A stretch of 64,000 nt of DNA from Glandiceps talaboti (lineage: Eukaryota > Hemichordata > Enteropneusta > Spengelidae): contig NC_135549.1 of assembly GCF_964340395.1 (NCBI RefSeq), forward strand, positions 31,463,332 to 31,527,331, written 5' to 3'. Position numbers and translations under genes: made by a program. Below the pieces are notes generated by a model. That model saw nothing but the letters and a program-made list of their open reading frames with translations. It searched no databases and was not told where the DNA came from. This document shows positions 13,170 through 26,420 of this stretch, in pieces. Each line of letters starts with the position of its first letter. Within the stretch, counting starts at the first letter, position 1.

Positions 13170-13308
13170 TCGACCCTGGCTAGTTTTCCCCTAACTGAAC
13201 CCTGGCTAGTTTTCCCCGAGACTGTCGACCCTGGCTAGTTTTCCCCTACACTGTCGACCCTGGCTAGTTTTCCCCTAGACTGTCGACCTTGGCTAGTTTT
13301 CCCCTACC
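13170..13308 (+). repeat. 29-bp minisatellite, five units
   Basis: Five tandem units carry the core CCCTGGCTAGTTTTCCCC, with linkers such as TAGACTGTCGA. The fourth linker and fifth unit vary slightly (CCTTGG). The period is about 28-30 bp. Confidence 0.92.
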
Positions 13309-13900
13309 GAATCTAAACTTTAATCTATTAAGCAAAAATATATCGAAAATGGCACTAAGTAAAAACGTTCCACATCATTCCTGCCCAACTTTTAATATTT
13401 GTAATTTGCATAAATGTTGTAATTGTAATTGTAACCACTGCCACAATCCATTTTTTACTGCTTGCAACCCGGAAATCTAGAATTCAAAAGGTACGAATGT
13501 TCACAATAGGCAAAGTCTATAGGTTTACTTCCGTCTGCAATGTCAAAGCAAAAAATTAACTGCGAAACAATATGTTGCTTTCCATGGTCACATGTGTATT
13601 TGACCCACGAAGATACAAATTTCGGGACTGAAATAATGCATCCACTATCTGTTTAGCTTTGAATTCCAGCTTTAACTTGGAAAACAGCATTGATGTTATT
13701 CCTGATTTTATCACAGTTTGATGTAGCAATGTATCAAAACTTGCAGATCAGCAAGTTTTGTAGTAAGATGATAAACTCCATATGAGACGATGTATGTGGT
13801 GTAAATGGAACATAGAGTTTATTTATCTAAGCCCTGAGTTCGGCCTCATGGCCTCACTCCAACGCCAGAGCCAAGAGAGACAGATGCTCACCTCCACCAT
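13309..13900. other. Unique DNA
   Basis: A frame at 13289-13480 has a cysteine/histidine-rich stretch (C-N-C-N-H-C-H). It is short, starts inside the minisatellite and has no gene context, so I do not call it a gene. Confidence 0.4.
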
Positions 13901-14008
13901 AGGGGCGTGTAATATTTCATAGATTCTTACATATAGGAATATAAAGTCAAAATGTTGTTATATTCTGTAGACCAGGAAAACAACAATCTATGAAATATTA
14001 CACACCCC
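13901..14008. mobile_element. Inverted-repeat element, family H copy 1
   Basis: GGGGCGTGTAATATTTCAT at the left and ATGAAATATTACACACCCC at the right are near-perfect inverted repeats; the interior is about 60 bp. The same termini bound elements at 28967-29577 and 52211-52387. The termini recall hAT-type CAGGGG ends, but no clean TSD is visible. Confidence 0.75.
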
Positions 14009-14435
14009 ATTGACCCCCACGGTCAAAATCCAAGTAGCTCAAACCTGCGATGCTATGCTATTGCAATAAAAAATATTCATTTCTCTAACTAGTTGTTTGG
14101 TGACATGTATAAATAGCGTCATGTCTGAACTCAAACAGGGTAATTACAAATTCATGACAAATGATCGTGTCAGGTCATGAGTGTGTATGTGTGTGTGGTG
14201 GACGTGGTTGCATTTTCAATACCGTGTCCTATTATTCGGACAGGGTTACATCATTGGAATGCTGTTCCCTCCCGGTCACAATTCAATCGAACGTTTTTTT
14301 TTTGGCGAGAGCGATTTAACACCGAGGCCAACCCTGCTACAAAGACACCACTATATGTGCTCGACCTTTACCGGGACCTCGGACCACTATAGTGGTGGTC
14401 CAGGGTGAGCCAGGACCAATGTAAAGGATATGTTA
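14009..14435. other. Unique DNA, weak coding-like frame
   Basis: Overlapping plus frames at 14177-14408 have balanced composition, but neither contains a motif I recognise. Confidence 0.4.
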
Positions 14436-15441
14436 ACAAGGCATTGAGAATGACATACTGCCCGCTATGATTGGGTTTTAAGGAATTGGCAGTTTATGTT
14501 GTCATTTTCTTGATATCACTACTCTGATCACGCAACAACACTTGTGAACCTAAATCAAACAGACTTAGATATGTTGTGTCTGGTCGTTGGACATGGAACA
14601 TGCCTACTCATGTTGTGTCTCCTCATTGGACATGGGACATGCCTACTCTTCAAGATGACGTGATGGAATAAACCATTAAGCAATGTGAATATGTCAGGTA
14701 TCGGGGGGGGGGGGACCTGTTCAAGCATGTCTGAGTTATGGCTTTGGACATGAAAACTGCGCCAACAAAATGGCTGCCAGGTAGCCATATCGGATTGTAT
14801 CACGACAAAAATGGATATGCACATGTATGTCATAGAACATTGTCCTAATACCAACTTTGAATGAGATCTGTTCAAGCATGTCTGAGATATGGCTTTGGAC
14901 ATAGAAAATTTGCAAACAAAATGGCTGCCAGGCGGCCATATTTGATCGTATCATGACAACAATGAATATGCACATGTATGTCATAGAACACTAGTACTGT
15001 CCTAATACCAACTTTGAGTGAGATCTGTTCAAACATGTCTGAGTTATGGCTTTGGACATGGAAAATTTGCAAACAAAATGGCTGCTAGGCAACCATATTG
15101 GAACGTATTATGACAACAATGAATATGCACATGTATGTCATAGAACACTGTCCTAGTACAAACTTTGAATGAGATCTGTTCAAGCATGTCTGAGTTATGG
15201 CTTTAGACAGGGAAAATTTGCAAACAAAAATGGCTGCTAGGCGGCCATATTGGATCGTATCATGAAACAAATTGACGTGCATATGTATGTCATTGTATGT
15301 TGCCCCATTACCAAGTTTGAAAAAAATCTGTACAGGCATCTCCAAGAAACGGCTCTGGACGGACGGACGCACGGACGGACGCACGGACAAACGGAACCCA
15401 ATCCATAAGTCCCCGTCCCGGACTTCGTCCGGCGGGGACTA
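14436..15441 (-). mobile_element. HINE-type non-autonomous Helentron, copy 3
   Basis: The left end ACAAGGCATTGAGAATGAC is the terminal stem-loop with one stem change. About four 151-bp units follow (14720-15200), one with a short insertion (near 14993). An ACGG/ACGC run lies at 15356-15389, followed by a strong hairpin (CCGGAC/GTCCGG inside AGTCCCCG/CGGGGACT) and the end GGGGACTA. The subterminal repeat is mutated (ACTGCCCGC), and a poly-G run interrupts the array near 14704. More diverged than copies 2 and 4. Confidence 0.78.
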
Positions 15442-17040
15442 ATGAAAAGGTCAAATACATTGCTGCACTATTGGTGTCTACATTCATGCAAATGTAGGCC
15501 TACCACTTTATTGACATAAGTCAACGAACTTCCGTCTAGAAGGACATGGTTGCTATTCTGTTTGCATCCATCTGAATCCAAACTCTTATCATAAATGATA
15601 ACCCATATAAAGTGATATGATGTTTTACGTATGTCTTCAGCCTTTTCTCGGCTTAGTATATGAGATCTGTCCGACCGGTTTGTCCGTTACCTTCTTGCTA
15701 ACCATTCTAGGTTCTCCAGGGGAGGTTTGGATTCATTCTATTTCAATCTTCGAAACACCACCGTGGAAGTGATTGACTCACGTACAGTTTGCTTACCTCG
15801 GTTACGTATACCCACGACAACATACGCATACCAATGGTACTCCCCCACCCTTTACGCAGTTTGGCAATTGATCACATGCAGGTTTTGGTACGGTTTCGGT
15901 CTGTACTTGGAGTTGGTTTTATACGTCCAGCACTATTAGATTAAACCAGGAAATGAATAGATTTTCAGACAATGTCCGTGTCACATTGTGACCCTTTAGC
16001 TACATTGGACATTAATAGCGGAAGTACATCCATGCCACTTCATTGTTGTTATTTCTTACACGTGCCATATATGTATATATACATTAATGCAATACGTAAT
16101 ATCAAAAAGGATGTTTTTTGCAAATATATATTTATATAGTTATATAGATTATCTTTACCATCGATTCCCAAATTAAATACATTCACATGATGTATTCAAC
16201 AGTATATTTTCATTGTATTAGTCTACCCTTTCCTCCCTACAAGAGCATGTGAGTATACCACTGTCCCACTAGCCTCCTGTACGTGTGTTTATATGCACGG
16301 TACACGCATGTGGATGACTAGTATGCCAATTACCATTCAATTTTGTCCACACTTTTCATATGGGTATGTCAGAAACTGATACGATTAGATTGTGATAAAC
16401 AATGTATATGGATGTGTTATCGGCATTAGTTTTTAACGATAAAATCTAATTTTATATATTACGTTCATACATTTTAACCGATTTATATACACTACAAAAA
16501 CAGCGAATTAGAAGAAAGCATCGCAAAGGTGTCGGAAATGGATATATTTACTATTTGCCCTCTGTCGTTCACATTTTAATTATTTTAAACAATTTAGGTA
16601 GTAAAAAATCCATATGCAAGGTTATCCAAAATATAAAGTTAATGATTAAGATTTCGGATAATTGGGGTTTCATTCTTATCAAGGAAATAACCTCAAATTG
16701 GTTATATTGCATTGACCGTGACAATACTGGATCTAGCTAATACCTTATGCCACGCTTATACTATGGGCGCCTAGTCCATGATATAGTTCACAATCGTTTG
16801 CATAAAAATGCTCTCAAGAGATACGAAGTGCCATATGCATTCCTTCATACTTATGTTCTGGCAATTTCCTGTAAAGGCAATGCTTGCTGCAAGAAATAAA
16901 AGACTTTTTTTTCTTCATCAAATGTATGTACAAATAAAAATATGATGTAACCCTTGTTGTGATATATCAATCCACGAAATAAACAAAAAATGCAAGTTTC
17001 ATTAGTCAGGAAACGGTATTGTTAGTTTTTGTCATAAACA
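15442..17040. other. Unique AT-rich DNA
   Basis: A 70-codon frame at 15727-15939 and a 61-codon frame at 16555-16740 have no recognisable domain. No repeat seen. Confidence 0.5.
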
Positions 17041-17137
17041 AGTCGATGTGCTGGTAGCTCGTACGAGTCCTAGAATAAATGTAATCTCAGTCGATGTGCT
17101 GGTAGCTCGTACGAGTCCTAGAATAAATGTAATTTCA
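17041..17137 (+). repeat. 48-bp tandem duplication
   Basis: The segment AGTCGATGTGCTGGTAGCTC through TAGAATAAATGTAAT is repeated once with a 48-bp period, differing at one base near the end (CTCA versus TTCA). It is almost identical and so recent. Confidence 0.95.
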
Positions 17138-17968
17138 ATCTCAAGATTACTATATATGATGTTAATCTATTACCTTAATTTAGTGTATTTTTGTCATTTT
17201 ACAGAAAATACCATGACGTCATCTGCCCTCGGCCTAACATCCTACACTGTCCACAGTGCAGATTAAATGAAAACTATGGAATGTATTGATATCAACCGTT
17301 TAACTGTAAGTTTAATATTCAATTTTAATTACTCCAGAATTCTATTTAGAATCGTCATGCTTTATTTTCAAATTGATGGACCACAAGTACCAGTGGCCCT
17401 GCCCTTACACAACACCTCTGGCCAAACACCCCTTCACGATCATGAAGATGTACCAACATTTGCTTTCACATCAACTACAGATCACTATAGTATCCCAACA
17501 TAAGAAATGTGTTATTGAAACTAAACAGTTACAATACAAATTGCAACTACAAATTCCAAGTCTCATTGTGTCTATTATCAGCTAGCTGAAGGTGTCCAAA
17601 TCATTGATGTGACATTACGACCACGAGTTCAATCTACTCATCATCGACACCTGTCCAGAAATTATATTCTGTCGGGGCATATAAATGAACATCGGACATA
17701 CTAGACATACTCGTCAATATTTGTCACAGAACACCTATCACGAACAATTTGTCCTGTAGAGTTGGAGTACTGCAGCAGTTCTTTGTTACACGAACCACCA
17801 ACACTTGTACAGCTCATTAGACAATTAAAACGAACCAACAATTCCCCTGTTCGCCTAAGATGTTCAACCATATCACACCACTCCAAACTCAATTTCTTTG
17901 GCTCCCGATATATTTACAAGTCAAGTCTTACGAAGATCGGCTATTTATCTACTATATACACCACTCGC
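17138..17968. other. Unique DNA, possible exon fragment
   Basis: At about 17340-17503 a frame gives a proline/histidine-rich peptide (for example VPVALPLHNTSGQTPL) with higher GC than its surroundings. It could be an exon or a repeat relic; I cannot assign a family, and the splice signals are not decisive. Confidence 0.35.
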
Positions 17969-18196
17969 ATGGCACTGCAATCTGGTTAAAATCGGACGTG
18001 GTAAAAGCGGCTAGATGTCTTTATTTACCTCTATAAGTCCATCATTTTGTGTCGTTTGTTGTGTCCCGAATGATCGCTGTGGGAAGGCGGCGATCACTCG
18101 GAACAAAACAAACGCCACAACACGATGGAAATTGAGGTAAATAAAGGCATCTAGCCGCTTTCACCACATCCGATTTTAATGAGATTGATGGCACTG
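17969..18196. mobile_element. Fold-back DNA transposon, family A copy 2 (9-bp TSD)
   Basis: Perfect 9-bp duplications ATGGCACTG (17969-17977 and 18188-18196) flank a 210-bp element whose ends read CAATCTGGTTAAAATCGGA and TCCGATTTTAATGAGATTG. Arms of about 55 bp are near-perfect. The match continues imperfectly inward (GTTTGTTGTG / CACAACACGA and CGATCGC-like strings) almost to the centre. Same ends as the element at 1670-1854 but different interior. Confidence 0.9.
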
Positions 18197-18448
18197 TTAC
18201 AGTAGGCGTGTTTGATATGTTGTTGCACATCATCAAAGTGTATTCAATTTTCAAGGGTAATATTAAATCATAGTTTCTCAAACCTCTGTGACCAAGATTT
18301 TGGTGAATTTAAGTATTGGACTACTGTTAACCGTAGAGTTGTGGAGATTATACAATATATATGATAAGGTAATACCACATGAAAGCTAATTTGTAAGCCT
18401 TCGAACAAAACACACGGGATTTATTTTCTACTAGTTCTGTCACTTTTG

Positions 18449-18478
18449 ACCACCACCACCACCACCACCACCACCACG

Positions 18479-18541
<63 letters not shown>
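18449..18541 (+). repeat. ACC then ATC trinucleotide microsatellite
   Basis: About nine ACC units switch at GAT to about 21 ATC units. The poly-T/poly-I frame across it is an artefact. Confidence 0.97.
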
Positions 18542-18542
<1 letters not shown>

Positions 18543-19487
18543 ATCACCATTACTTCAATTCTCTTTCGATAGTAATGGTATTCATACCAGTGTGGACTGG
18601 ACATTATCAGCTATCTAAAATAAAACCTTCATATGATACTCTGTGAGATCTATCTTAAAAGAAGTATTACTTAGACGTTTGGACACCCAACTGACCAATT
18701 AACATATAACTTTGCACTCTATTTTAACGTATTAATATTTTTGTCATATCTGGAGATAAATTTCTTTTTAGTTATTCCCCAGTTATAGATTATGGTCAAG
18801 GAGCTGTGTCTTTATGCACTCATCACAAGTGAACACTAACAGATCATAGAACTGTTTTTGCTATAAATGAGATAAGACATAGAGATAAGTTTACTTTACT
18901 TTAAATGTAGTGAATATCCTTATTATAGAGTGTCAGACAATTTGGAAAGGCAAAGTTAGGGATGTTTTAAGTTTACAATATGGCAGGACGATACCTACAC
19001 ATTCAGTATCTCGGCAGAAATTTTTTTTCTTCTCTAATTCAAAACCCAGCACATAGTTTCATCAACATAACTTGCATATTAATTAAGCTTTACTGCATGC
19101 TATTATTGATGTCAGCTACATTGTGAAAGGTTAGTTACAGAGGTTAGTTACATTTTTGGTATGACGTCTTGTCATTTATTTATTTATTTATTTATTTATT
19201 AATGTGTAATATATTGTGCTGCTTATAATCTCATGTCACAATAATAAAATTACTGTGAATGCTTGGTGTTATAAATATAACCTATGTTGCTAAGATATGA
19301 AATGTCATATTATACAGCAGAATGGAAGTCATTATTGATTAAATTCGATAGCACAACACGATCACACCGAAGTCTGACATTCCAAAGTTTCAAACTGATC
19401 ATATCAATCAAACTCTACCATTTTCTTTTAAGCTTTGCATAGTTTAAACATGTACTTAGACACATTGTCGTTATGTGTATATTGTTT
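18542..19487. other. AT-rich unique DNA
   Basis: A short TTTA run lies at 19176-19200. No coding signal or larger repeat seen. Confidence 0.5.
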
Positions 19488-19741
19488 AGCACAGGATAGA
19501 CTGTCGACAGTCGACAGTCGTTCGTGCCTTTTTGCTACGTTTTATTTAAAATTAAAGTCGTCGCCTCGCTCCGATCCGGAGCAATAGTATAACCGCGTAC
19601 TGATCAGAGAGTGCCAGCGGCAATCGCAGTACCTATCAGTACGCATTAGTGTTCAGTGCTACAGAGCGAGGCCATGACTTTAGTTTTAGATGAAACGTAG
19701 CAAAATAGGCACGAACGACTGTCGACAGTCTAACCACAGGG
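19488..19741. mobile_element. Fold-back DNA transposon, family B copy 1
   Basis: Ends TAGACTGTCGACAGTCGAC and GTCGACAGTCTA are inverted repeats that continue inward through TTCGTGCCTnTTTTGCTACGTTT and AnTTAAAGTC, about 60 bp per arm. Flanks AGCACAGGA (19488-19496) and ACCACAGGG (19733-19741) match at 7 of 9 positions. The interior includes GCTCCGATCCGGAGC and a CTGATCAGAGAG stretch related to the copy at 47340-47544. Confidence 0.82.
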
Positions 19742-21217
19742 TAGTAGTAAACTGTAACGTCATATTCTCATAAATGTATTATACACGTAACAGGATACTA
19801 TTCGTTAATATATAGCATTAAAACATTCGTCGCACTTTGGCCTTCATGACTGTTAATGTGTTAGTCCTTCAAGTCATGTCATGGTGTGTCAACAATATTA
19901 GTTTATTAAAATTTAAACGTGGCTATTTGTAAGGCAGTTACTTGCAGGACACATATTTTACATTTCTTAAATTACATGAATAATAATTAACACACTTTTC
20001 AAGTCCACCCACCCACATATACAGATGGTTGAACGAACTGTTATGGTCATTCAAATTCAACCCCCCCCCCCCCCCCGCCCCTTCATATTGTTTTTACTCT
20101 TAGATGGAACATGTGCCTGCAGTGGTCAATAAGCCCTCTCTCTCATCTTATTCATCATCATATAAATCAGTAACAAAGAAGACTCATGACCAACCTGATT
20201 ATTCTAAATACATTGTCTTTCTCACAGGCGTAGGTGTAATGTACTGGTTGTCAGTCCATGCAAATTGGTGGCAGAAGTAACAAAAGAAGCCGAAGGACAA
20301 TAGGTGATAAGTCAACATTCACAATATCAATCAACATTTGATTAAAGGTCAGTTAACAGCGTCTCTTTGAGATTTATATTAGGCACATATATGGTGCGAA
20401 CCTTGTACATAACAATCTGTTTATTAGCCCCACACGAGCACAGCACAGATAGTCATGCCCGCTCGTCCTCGGTGTGCGTGTCCCTGACACCCATGACTCA
20501 ATGTCAATCAAACCTGCCATAAATGTCAAACACTATATAGAGTACATATGCGTAAGGTTTAATGTGGCAAAGTGAGAGCCATATTTGTGATAAATATGAA
20601 CAATTTGTCTCATATCTCCACAAATTTGATATCGACAGACATCATTAAAGTTGCAACCCCTCAATAAATCAACAGTAAGCAAAATGAGATTCTGTATCCT
20701 TTGCCTGACTAACATTTTCAAAATCAAATAGCCAAAACTTGTCTGTAGTCTTTCTACCATATCTCATGAACTGGAATATACAGAGACTCCATTCAAGTGA
20801 ATGCACCCATATTATCAAAGGTAAACTTTATTTTTAAACCATGACATTTGACATTGACCTCCATCTTCAATCATGTCAAATAGCCCAATAAAACCGAATG
20901 TTTTTTTCCCTTGAGACCCCATTTAAGTGTATGTCAACATCTATGTTGTTAGACAAAGGTTGTCAGACTGACGTTGCCTCATACATCAATGTACTGTACG
21001 GTATAGTCGGTGTTCCATTTTCTGCTGTAATGTATATGGTTCAATTAACATTATGTTATGTGTAACCAGTAGACATTGCTATACATGGTGTTAGTAACTT
21101 GCCAGTGAATTGTAAGACCATATTACATACACCAATCAACAGCACAATATATGTAATGTTGGGCAATGTCTTATAATGCAGAAAACTTGTTAAACTAGGC
21201 GAGGGTTTCATTCCTTG
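19742..21217. other. AT-rich unique DNA
   Basis: A run of C interrupted by one G lies at about 20060-20079. The minus-strand frame at 20533-20760 (75 codons) has no recognisable motif. Confidence 0.5.
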
Positions 21218-22271
21218 ACAAGTCATTGAGAATGACATAGTCCCCGCTATAATTGGGTTTTAAGGAATTATCACTACTCTGATCACGCAACAACATTTGT
21301 GAACCTAAAACAAACAGACTTAGATATGTTGTGTGTGCTTGTTGGACATGGAATATGCCTCCAACAATAAAGGATTGGTTGGGTATGGGGGATCATATCA
21401 CGATGAAAATGGAGTCTGAGTTATGGCTTTGGACATGGAAAATTCACAAACAAAATGGCTGCCAGGCAGCCATATTGGATCGTATCACGACGAAAATGGA
21501 TATGCACATGTATGTCATAGAACACTGTCCTAATACCAACTTTGAATGAGATCTGTTTAAGTATGTCTGAGTTATGGCTTTGGACATGGAAAATTCACAA
21601 ACAAAATGGCTGGCAGGCAGCCATATTGGATCGTATCACGACGAAAATGGATATACACATGTATGTCATAGAACACTGTCCTAATACCAACTTTGAATGA
21701 GATCTGTTCAAGCATGTCTGAGTTATGGCTTTGGACATGAAAATTCGCAAACAAAATGGCTACCAGGCAGCCATATTGGATCGTATCACAATGAAAATGG
21801 ATATGCACATGTATGTCATAGAACACTGTCCTAATATCAACTCTGAATGAGATCTGTTCAAGCATGTCTGAGTTATGGCTTTGGACATGAAAATTCAAGA
21901 ACAAAATGGCTGCTAGGCGGCCATATTGGATCGTATCATGACAACAATGAATATGCACATGTATGTCATAGAACACTGTCCTAATACCAACTTTGAATGA
22001 GATCTGTTAAAGCATGTCTGAGTTATGGCTCTAGACAGGGAAAATTCGCAAACAAAATGGTTGCTAGGCGGCCATATTGGATCGTATCATAAAACAAATT
22101 TAGGTGCATATGTATGCCATAGTATGTTGCCCCTGTACCAAGTTTGAAAAAAATCTGTACAGGCATCTCCAAGAAACAGCTGCGGACGGACGGACGCACG
22201 CACGGACGCACGCACGGACAGACGGAACCCAATCCATAAGTCCCCGTTCCGGACTTCGTCCGCGGGGACTA
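21218..22271 (-). mobile_element. HINE-type non-autonomous Helentron, copy 4
   Basis: Very similar to copy 2: left ACAAGTCATTGAGAATGAC with TAGTCCCCGC just inside, the same unique segment with TTGGTTGGGTATGGGGGATC, about five 151-bp units, an ACGG/ACGC run at 22186-22220, and the right hairpin ending in GCGGGGACTA. Copies 2 and 4 share the flanking-unit variants and almost certainly come from one recent subfamily. No coding capacity. Confidence 0.82.
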
Positions 22272-23189
22272 ACAAGCTAGCAAAAATTACACAAAGTAGT
22301 TAACCGGTGTTCGCCACCATTCTGTCAAGGATCACTGCAGTTCTTACTGTCGTGCACTTTGAAACAGTCACGGCCCCTGAAACAATTGAAATTTCAGAAA
22401 CCAATGAGGTAATGTACACAGGACGTAACCAAATTCAATATACATGTAACAACATGCATACTGAAACTGTAGCTGTGTGCTGTTAATAATTCATGTTATC
22501 GTGATTAGAGAATATAGCCAACCGATCGGTCTTGCACTTATAACACTTGTTCCCTATTGAAAACTCTACATAATTATTAATTATCAAACACATTGAACTA
22601 TTCAATATATCACCGAAAGGATTAATCCAATATTTCAATTCATTTTCAATAATCAAATTAATCAATTTTTAAATTGTTGAAATGCGCGTGTGTCGATTTA
22701 TTGTAGAACACAAGGTTACCACTTTATCTGTCTAACATTCCTATGATGCTTCGTTCAACACAACACCCTTATCGCCGAAAACAATATATTAACTATAAAT
22801 GTACCACCACCACCCCCCCCCCCCTCATTCCTTCATAATCTAGTAATATAAGCCTCCGGTCAACATGTCTTCTTTTTACTTCTACAGGTATGGGGAAATA
22901 TGAATACAACATGTGATTACGTCTCTAACAACCAAGCTGTCATTGTATTACTTCTGTCGCACAGTGGTATTTCGTTTTTGAGGGAGAGGTTTGCTGCGTG
23001 ACCCGAGTTGGTGCAGCTGCTTTTAAATAATACACACATCTGTCTATATGCTATTGCTCACATTCCATCAACGATCAAGGAACATCTTGAGGTAGTTAAT
23101 ACACATCACATTTTTAATTCCTGGCGAACGATTTTATTGTTTTGAAACATATTGTAAATGATCAATATGGAAATTAGGTATAGCAGTTT
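22272..23189. other. Unique DNA
   Basis: An ACC/poly-C stretch lies near 22802-22826. No gene recognised. Confidence 0.5.
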
Positions 23190-24052
23190 GAATCCAGGTG
23201 TAAAGTGAATGCCTTCTGTAAGCATTGTTGTTTCTGTAATTTCTTTGTTATTATCAATGTACATATACCAAATTGTACGAAATTTGAAGTATGCATTGTT
23301 TAGGTTGTATAGAACATGTGCGTTGTCATTGTCAATGTATGTATCAACTTGTAAGAAATTTGAAGGATGCATTATTAAGATATTGCCTAATTACCAAACA
23401 TTATCGGACAACACATGCTTTCTTATCATCGCTGTATGTATCAAATTTTATGTCATGTCCATGTAATGCGAATGATTCAGTATATTCGAAAGCTACGTCA
23501 ACAAGCTTTATGAGACACTTACGTTTTGCCATCGTGAATGTATGTTTCAAATGGCATGTATATGAAATTTGAAGCTTAGATTCTTAAGATATTGCCTAAT
23601 TACTGAAAATTATTAACTATGCAAAAGACTATTAAAAAGTACACGTTTTATTAACAACCTTTAGTGTGCATATATGCTGAGTTCGTCAATGTGTACCAAA
23701 TCACATGTACTTTGAAGCTTGCAGTCGTATGATATAGCTTAATTACTGAAGATTATTAATTATGTAAATGATTCACTAAAAAGTAAAAGATCTATCAACA
23801 AGATTTATAGAATTCCCCGGCCTTGTTATCATCGATGTATGCACCAAAATGTGTTCAATTTGAAGGTTCCCTTCTTAAGATATAGCGATAGCCTAATTAC
23901 CAAAGCTTATTAATTATGCAAATACTACATTAGTATTCATTGGGTGTTGACCAAAACCCAATCAGTTCTTCCCATTTCCATACGTAATATATGTATATTA
24001 TATATAATTTAGTTAAAATTGATGCAGTATAGTCTTTTGAGATATTGTGTTA

Positions 24053-24095
<43 letters not shown>
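23190..24095 (+). repeat. 150-bp repeat family 2 with GACA tract, copy 2
   Basis: About five diverged units carry ATTTGAAGnnTGCAT, TTAAGATATTGCCTAATTAC, TTATTAATTATGCAAAT and ATCATCGATGTATG at roughly 150-bp spacing. They are followed at 24055-24095 by a clean ACAG tetranucleotide run. The core-array-plus-microsatellite layout parallels the HINEs, but the unit sequence is unrelated and no terminal hairpin was identified. Confidence 0.75.
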
Positions 24096-24835
24096 TATTC
24101 AAAAAGAGTGAGAAGGGATAGTCAGCTCCTGCCAATTTCAAGTTTTATTTCAATCCGGCTCGACATGCTTGACAGACACAGAGACATTGCCATTGCATTA
24201 CCTCCTTTATATTTTCTTTACCCATAGCATGAGATAAAAAGAAACTAGAAATTCCACAAGTCCTAATATCGATTGGGTACGTCACATAAACACATTCCTC
24301 GCCAGGTATTAAAACTATTCATCACCTTAATCGTGCAGTTTCCAAATTGAAACACCACAAACTCCAGCTCTTAAATATCTTAAATACCGGAAATCTCTCA
24401 GCTGAGTTATATTTGGAGATCTTCTGAGATATCGCTGACATAAATATTTCATCTGCTATATAGTCTAAATCTCATGTGGTTGTATTTTATCCTTTTGAAA
24501 ATTTATCGCAAATATACTAAGACTTATTTTTAGTCTTCACCACAAACAAGTCTTTGCCCTCCCATAAACATGTTCTATAAGTCGTGTACGTGCAATGTAT
24601 TACAGAACTTTATTGGAAGTTTCCGGTCGTAAAAACATTTGACTTGACGTTTTGCAACATAATATGTGCCTGTATATTTCAACACTGGTGCGAGTCGACC
24701 AGAGTCAATAGAACAGGATGTATATATGGAAAGAAATATAGCAAGAGGTCTATGAGTGTTGCCGCCCATTTTTGTGGGATAAAAGTAAAGTTATTAACTA
24801 TAAAGAATTTAATACATGGTTCTACTGTTGTCTAC
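24096..24835. other. Unique AT-rich DNA
   Basis: Opposing 64- and 84-codon frames at 24575-24838 have no motif. Nothing further supported. Confidence 0.5.
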
Positions 24836-25178
24836 TAAGAGACCGGTCAGTTTCTTCAGCCGGGGGGGGGGGGGGGCAGTGGATTTGTAGGGGGGGGTCA
24901 CCCTGTTTTTGAAATTGGCAGTGGGGGGGGGTGTCATGCTGTTTTGAAAATTGTGGATGGGGGGGGGGGGTATTGTGTTTTGGATTGTGATGGATTAGAA
25001 AAATCCTTTTCTACAATGGCATATAGCCTTGTCTGAAATGTAGTACATGTAAATATTTGTTCTTCTCCCTGTTTCTTACATGAATTCTTTAATATTACTT
25101 ATTAGTTCAAACATAACTATACATATACATCTAAATGCATTGATGTATTACCTAGCTACCACACTAGTTACAGAAACT

Positions 25179-25242
25179 TGGCTGTTTCACAATCAATGCT
25201 TGTGCACTTTTGGCTGTTTCACAATCAATGCTTGTGCACTTT
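25179..25242 (+). repeat. 32-bp tandem duplication
   Basis: TGGCTGTTTCACAATCAATG followed by CTTGTGCACTTT occurs twice in direct succession, with identical copies. Confidence 0.95.
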
Positions 25243-25549
25243 GGGGTAAAAGTAAACTTGAAGGTTTCGTAATGGTAATCTTCATAGATAGTTTATAAAA
25301 GAAGTTAATCTAAATTGTTCTACTCGTCACTATGAACTTGTCAGAGGGATTAGTACACTTTCTATTTTGGACACTACATGTTATTGACACTACAAATCAC
25401 CACATCTCATCAGATTCCAGTTTCTATTACACACTAGGTATGACCACCTAAAGTTCTCTAACATACCGGTGACTTTACTATACATGCAATATTAATGCCA
25501 CTGTACCAATGTTACGGGTCCATTTTTATGTGACATGGGAAACTCATTT

Positions 25550-26420
25550 AAAACTGAAGCTTGGAAATATTACCTCAAAGGCTATGAATAACCTAACCAT
25601 TGCCTTAATATAAGCAAAAAACTGCAGATCTGCTAGGGGGAAAACTTCAAGGACTCCCTCACCCCCAGATGTCACTCATACATTCAACCAACAATCAGAT
25701 GCACCAACAACCTTTTTACTGTCATAATGATATTAAACTTTTAAAAATGTTTTCACCCTATTCTAATTTGAGATGATATTGTCTTTTAAAGATGTGAAAT
25801 GTTTACCAAGGAAGATAGTCTAAAATTGCCCTTAAACTCCAAATCTCCCCTACCAATGATACTACCATTAGATGTGCTGACCTTTACTACAGGCATATAA
25901 TGATCCCATTTAACTTTTTAAGAACATATTTCAACCCTATGTAAGTTATAAAGAATAGTTTCTGATACTTGATGGTGCTGTCTTGTAAAGCATGGATTGG
26001 GGTCTGAATAGCCTAAATATTGGCTTTAAGAGTGAAAATCCCCCAGGGCTTCAAGAGGGAGACCCCCTCGGACCCCCCCCCCCCCACATGAGGTGGACAT
26101 ATCCCAGTCTCAAGCTCTTCCCCTCTTACTGTCAAGATGCTATCAAAGTATATTTCAAAAGTATTTCAACCCTATGTAGTTGCTTTTTTAGATGTTGGTG
26201 CTGTCTTGTAAAGCTTGGAAATTATTACTGTCTGAAAGGGTCTAAATAGACTCAAAATTGACTTTTCAGAGTAAAAAATCCTCCACAGCTACTAGGGGGG
26301 GGGGGGGCTAGGACACCCCCCCCCCCCCACACACACGAGGTATACACATCCAAGTCTCAAGCTCTTCCCCTCTACCTCTTAAAATCAAGATGCTATCAAA
26401 GTATACAGCCTGCTTTTGGT
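25550..26420 (+). repeat. Degenerate 220-245-bp tandem repeat
   Basis: About four units share GGTGCTGTCTTGTAAAGC, ATTTCAACCCTATGTA, CTCAAGCTCTTCCCCTCT and AAGATGCTATCAAAGTAT. Homopolymer G and C runs sit at equivalent positions. The array lies inside the TIR element at 24839-26513. Confidence 0.7.

Noticed and set aside
24862-24980. G-quadruplex candidates in poly-G runs
   Set aside because: They are homopolymer runs inside a degenerate repeat element; nothing indicates a function, although they may cause assembly errors.
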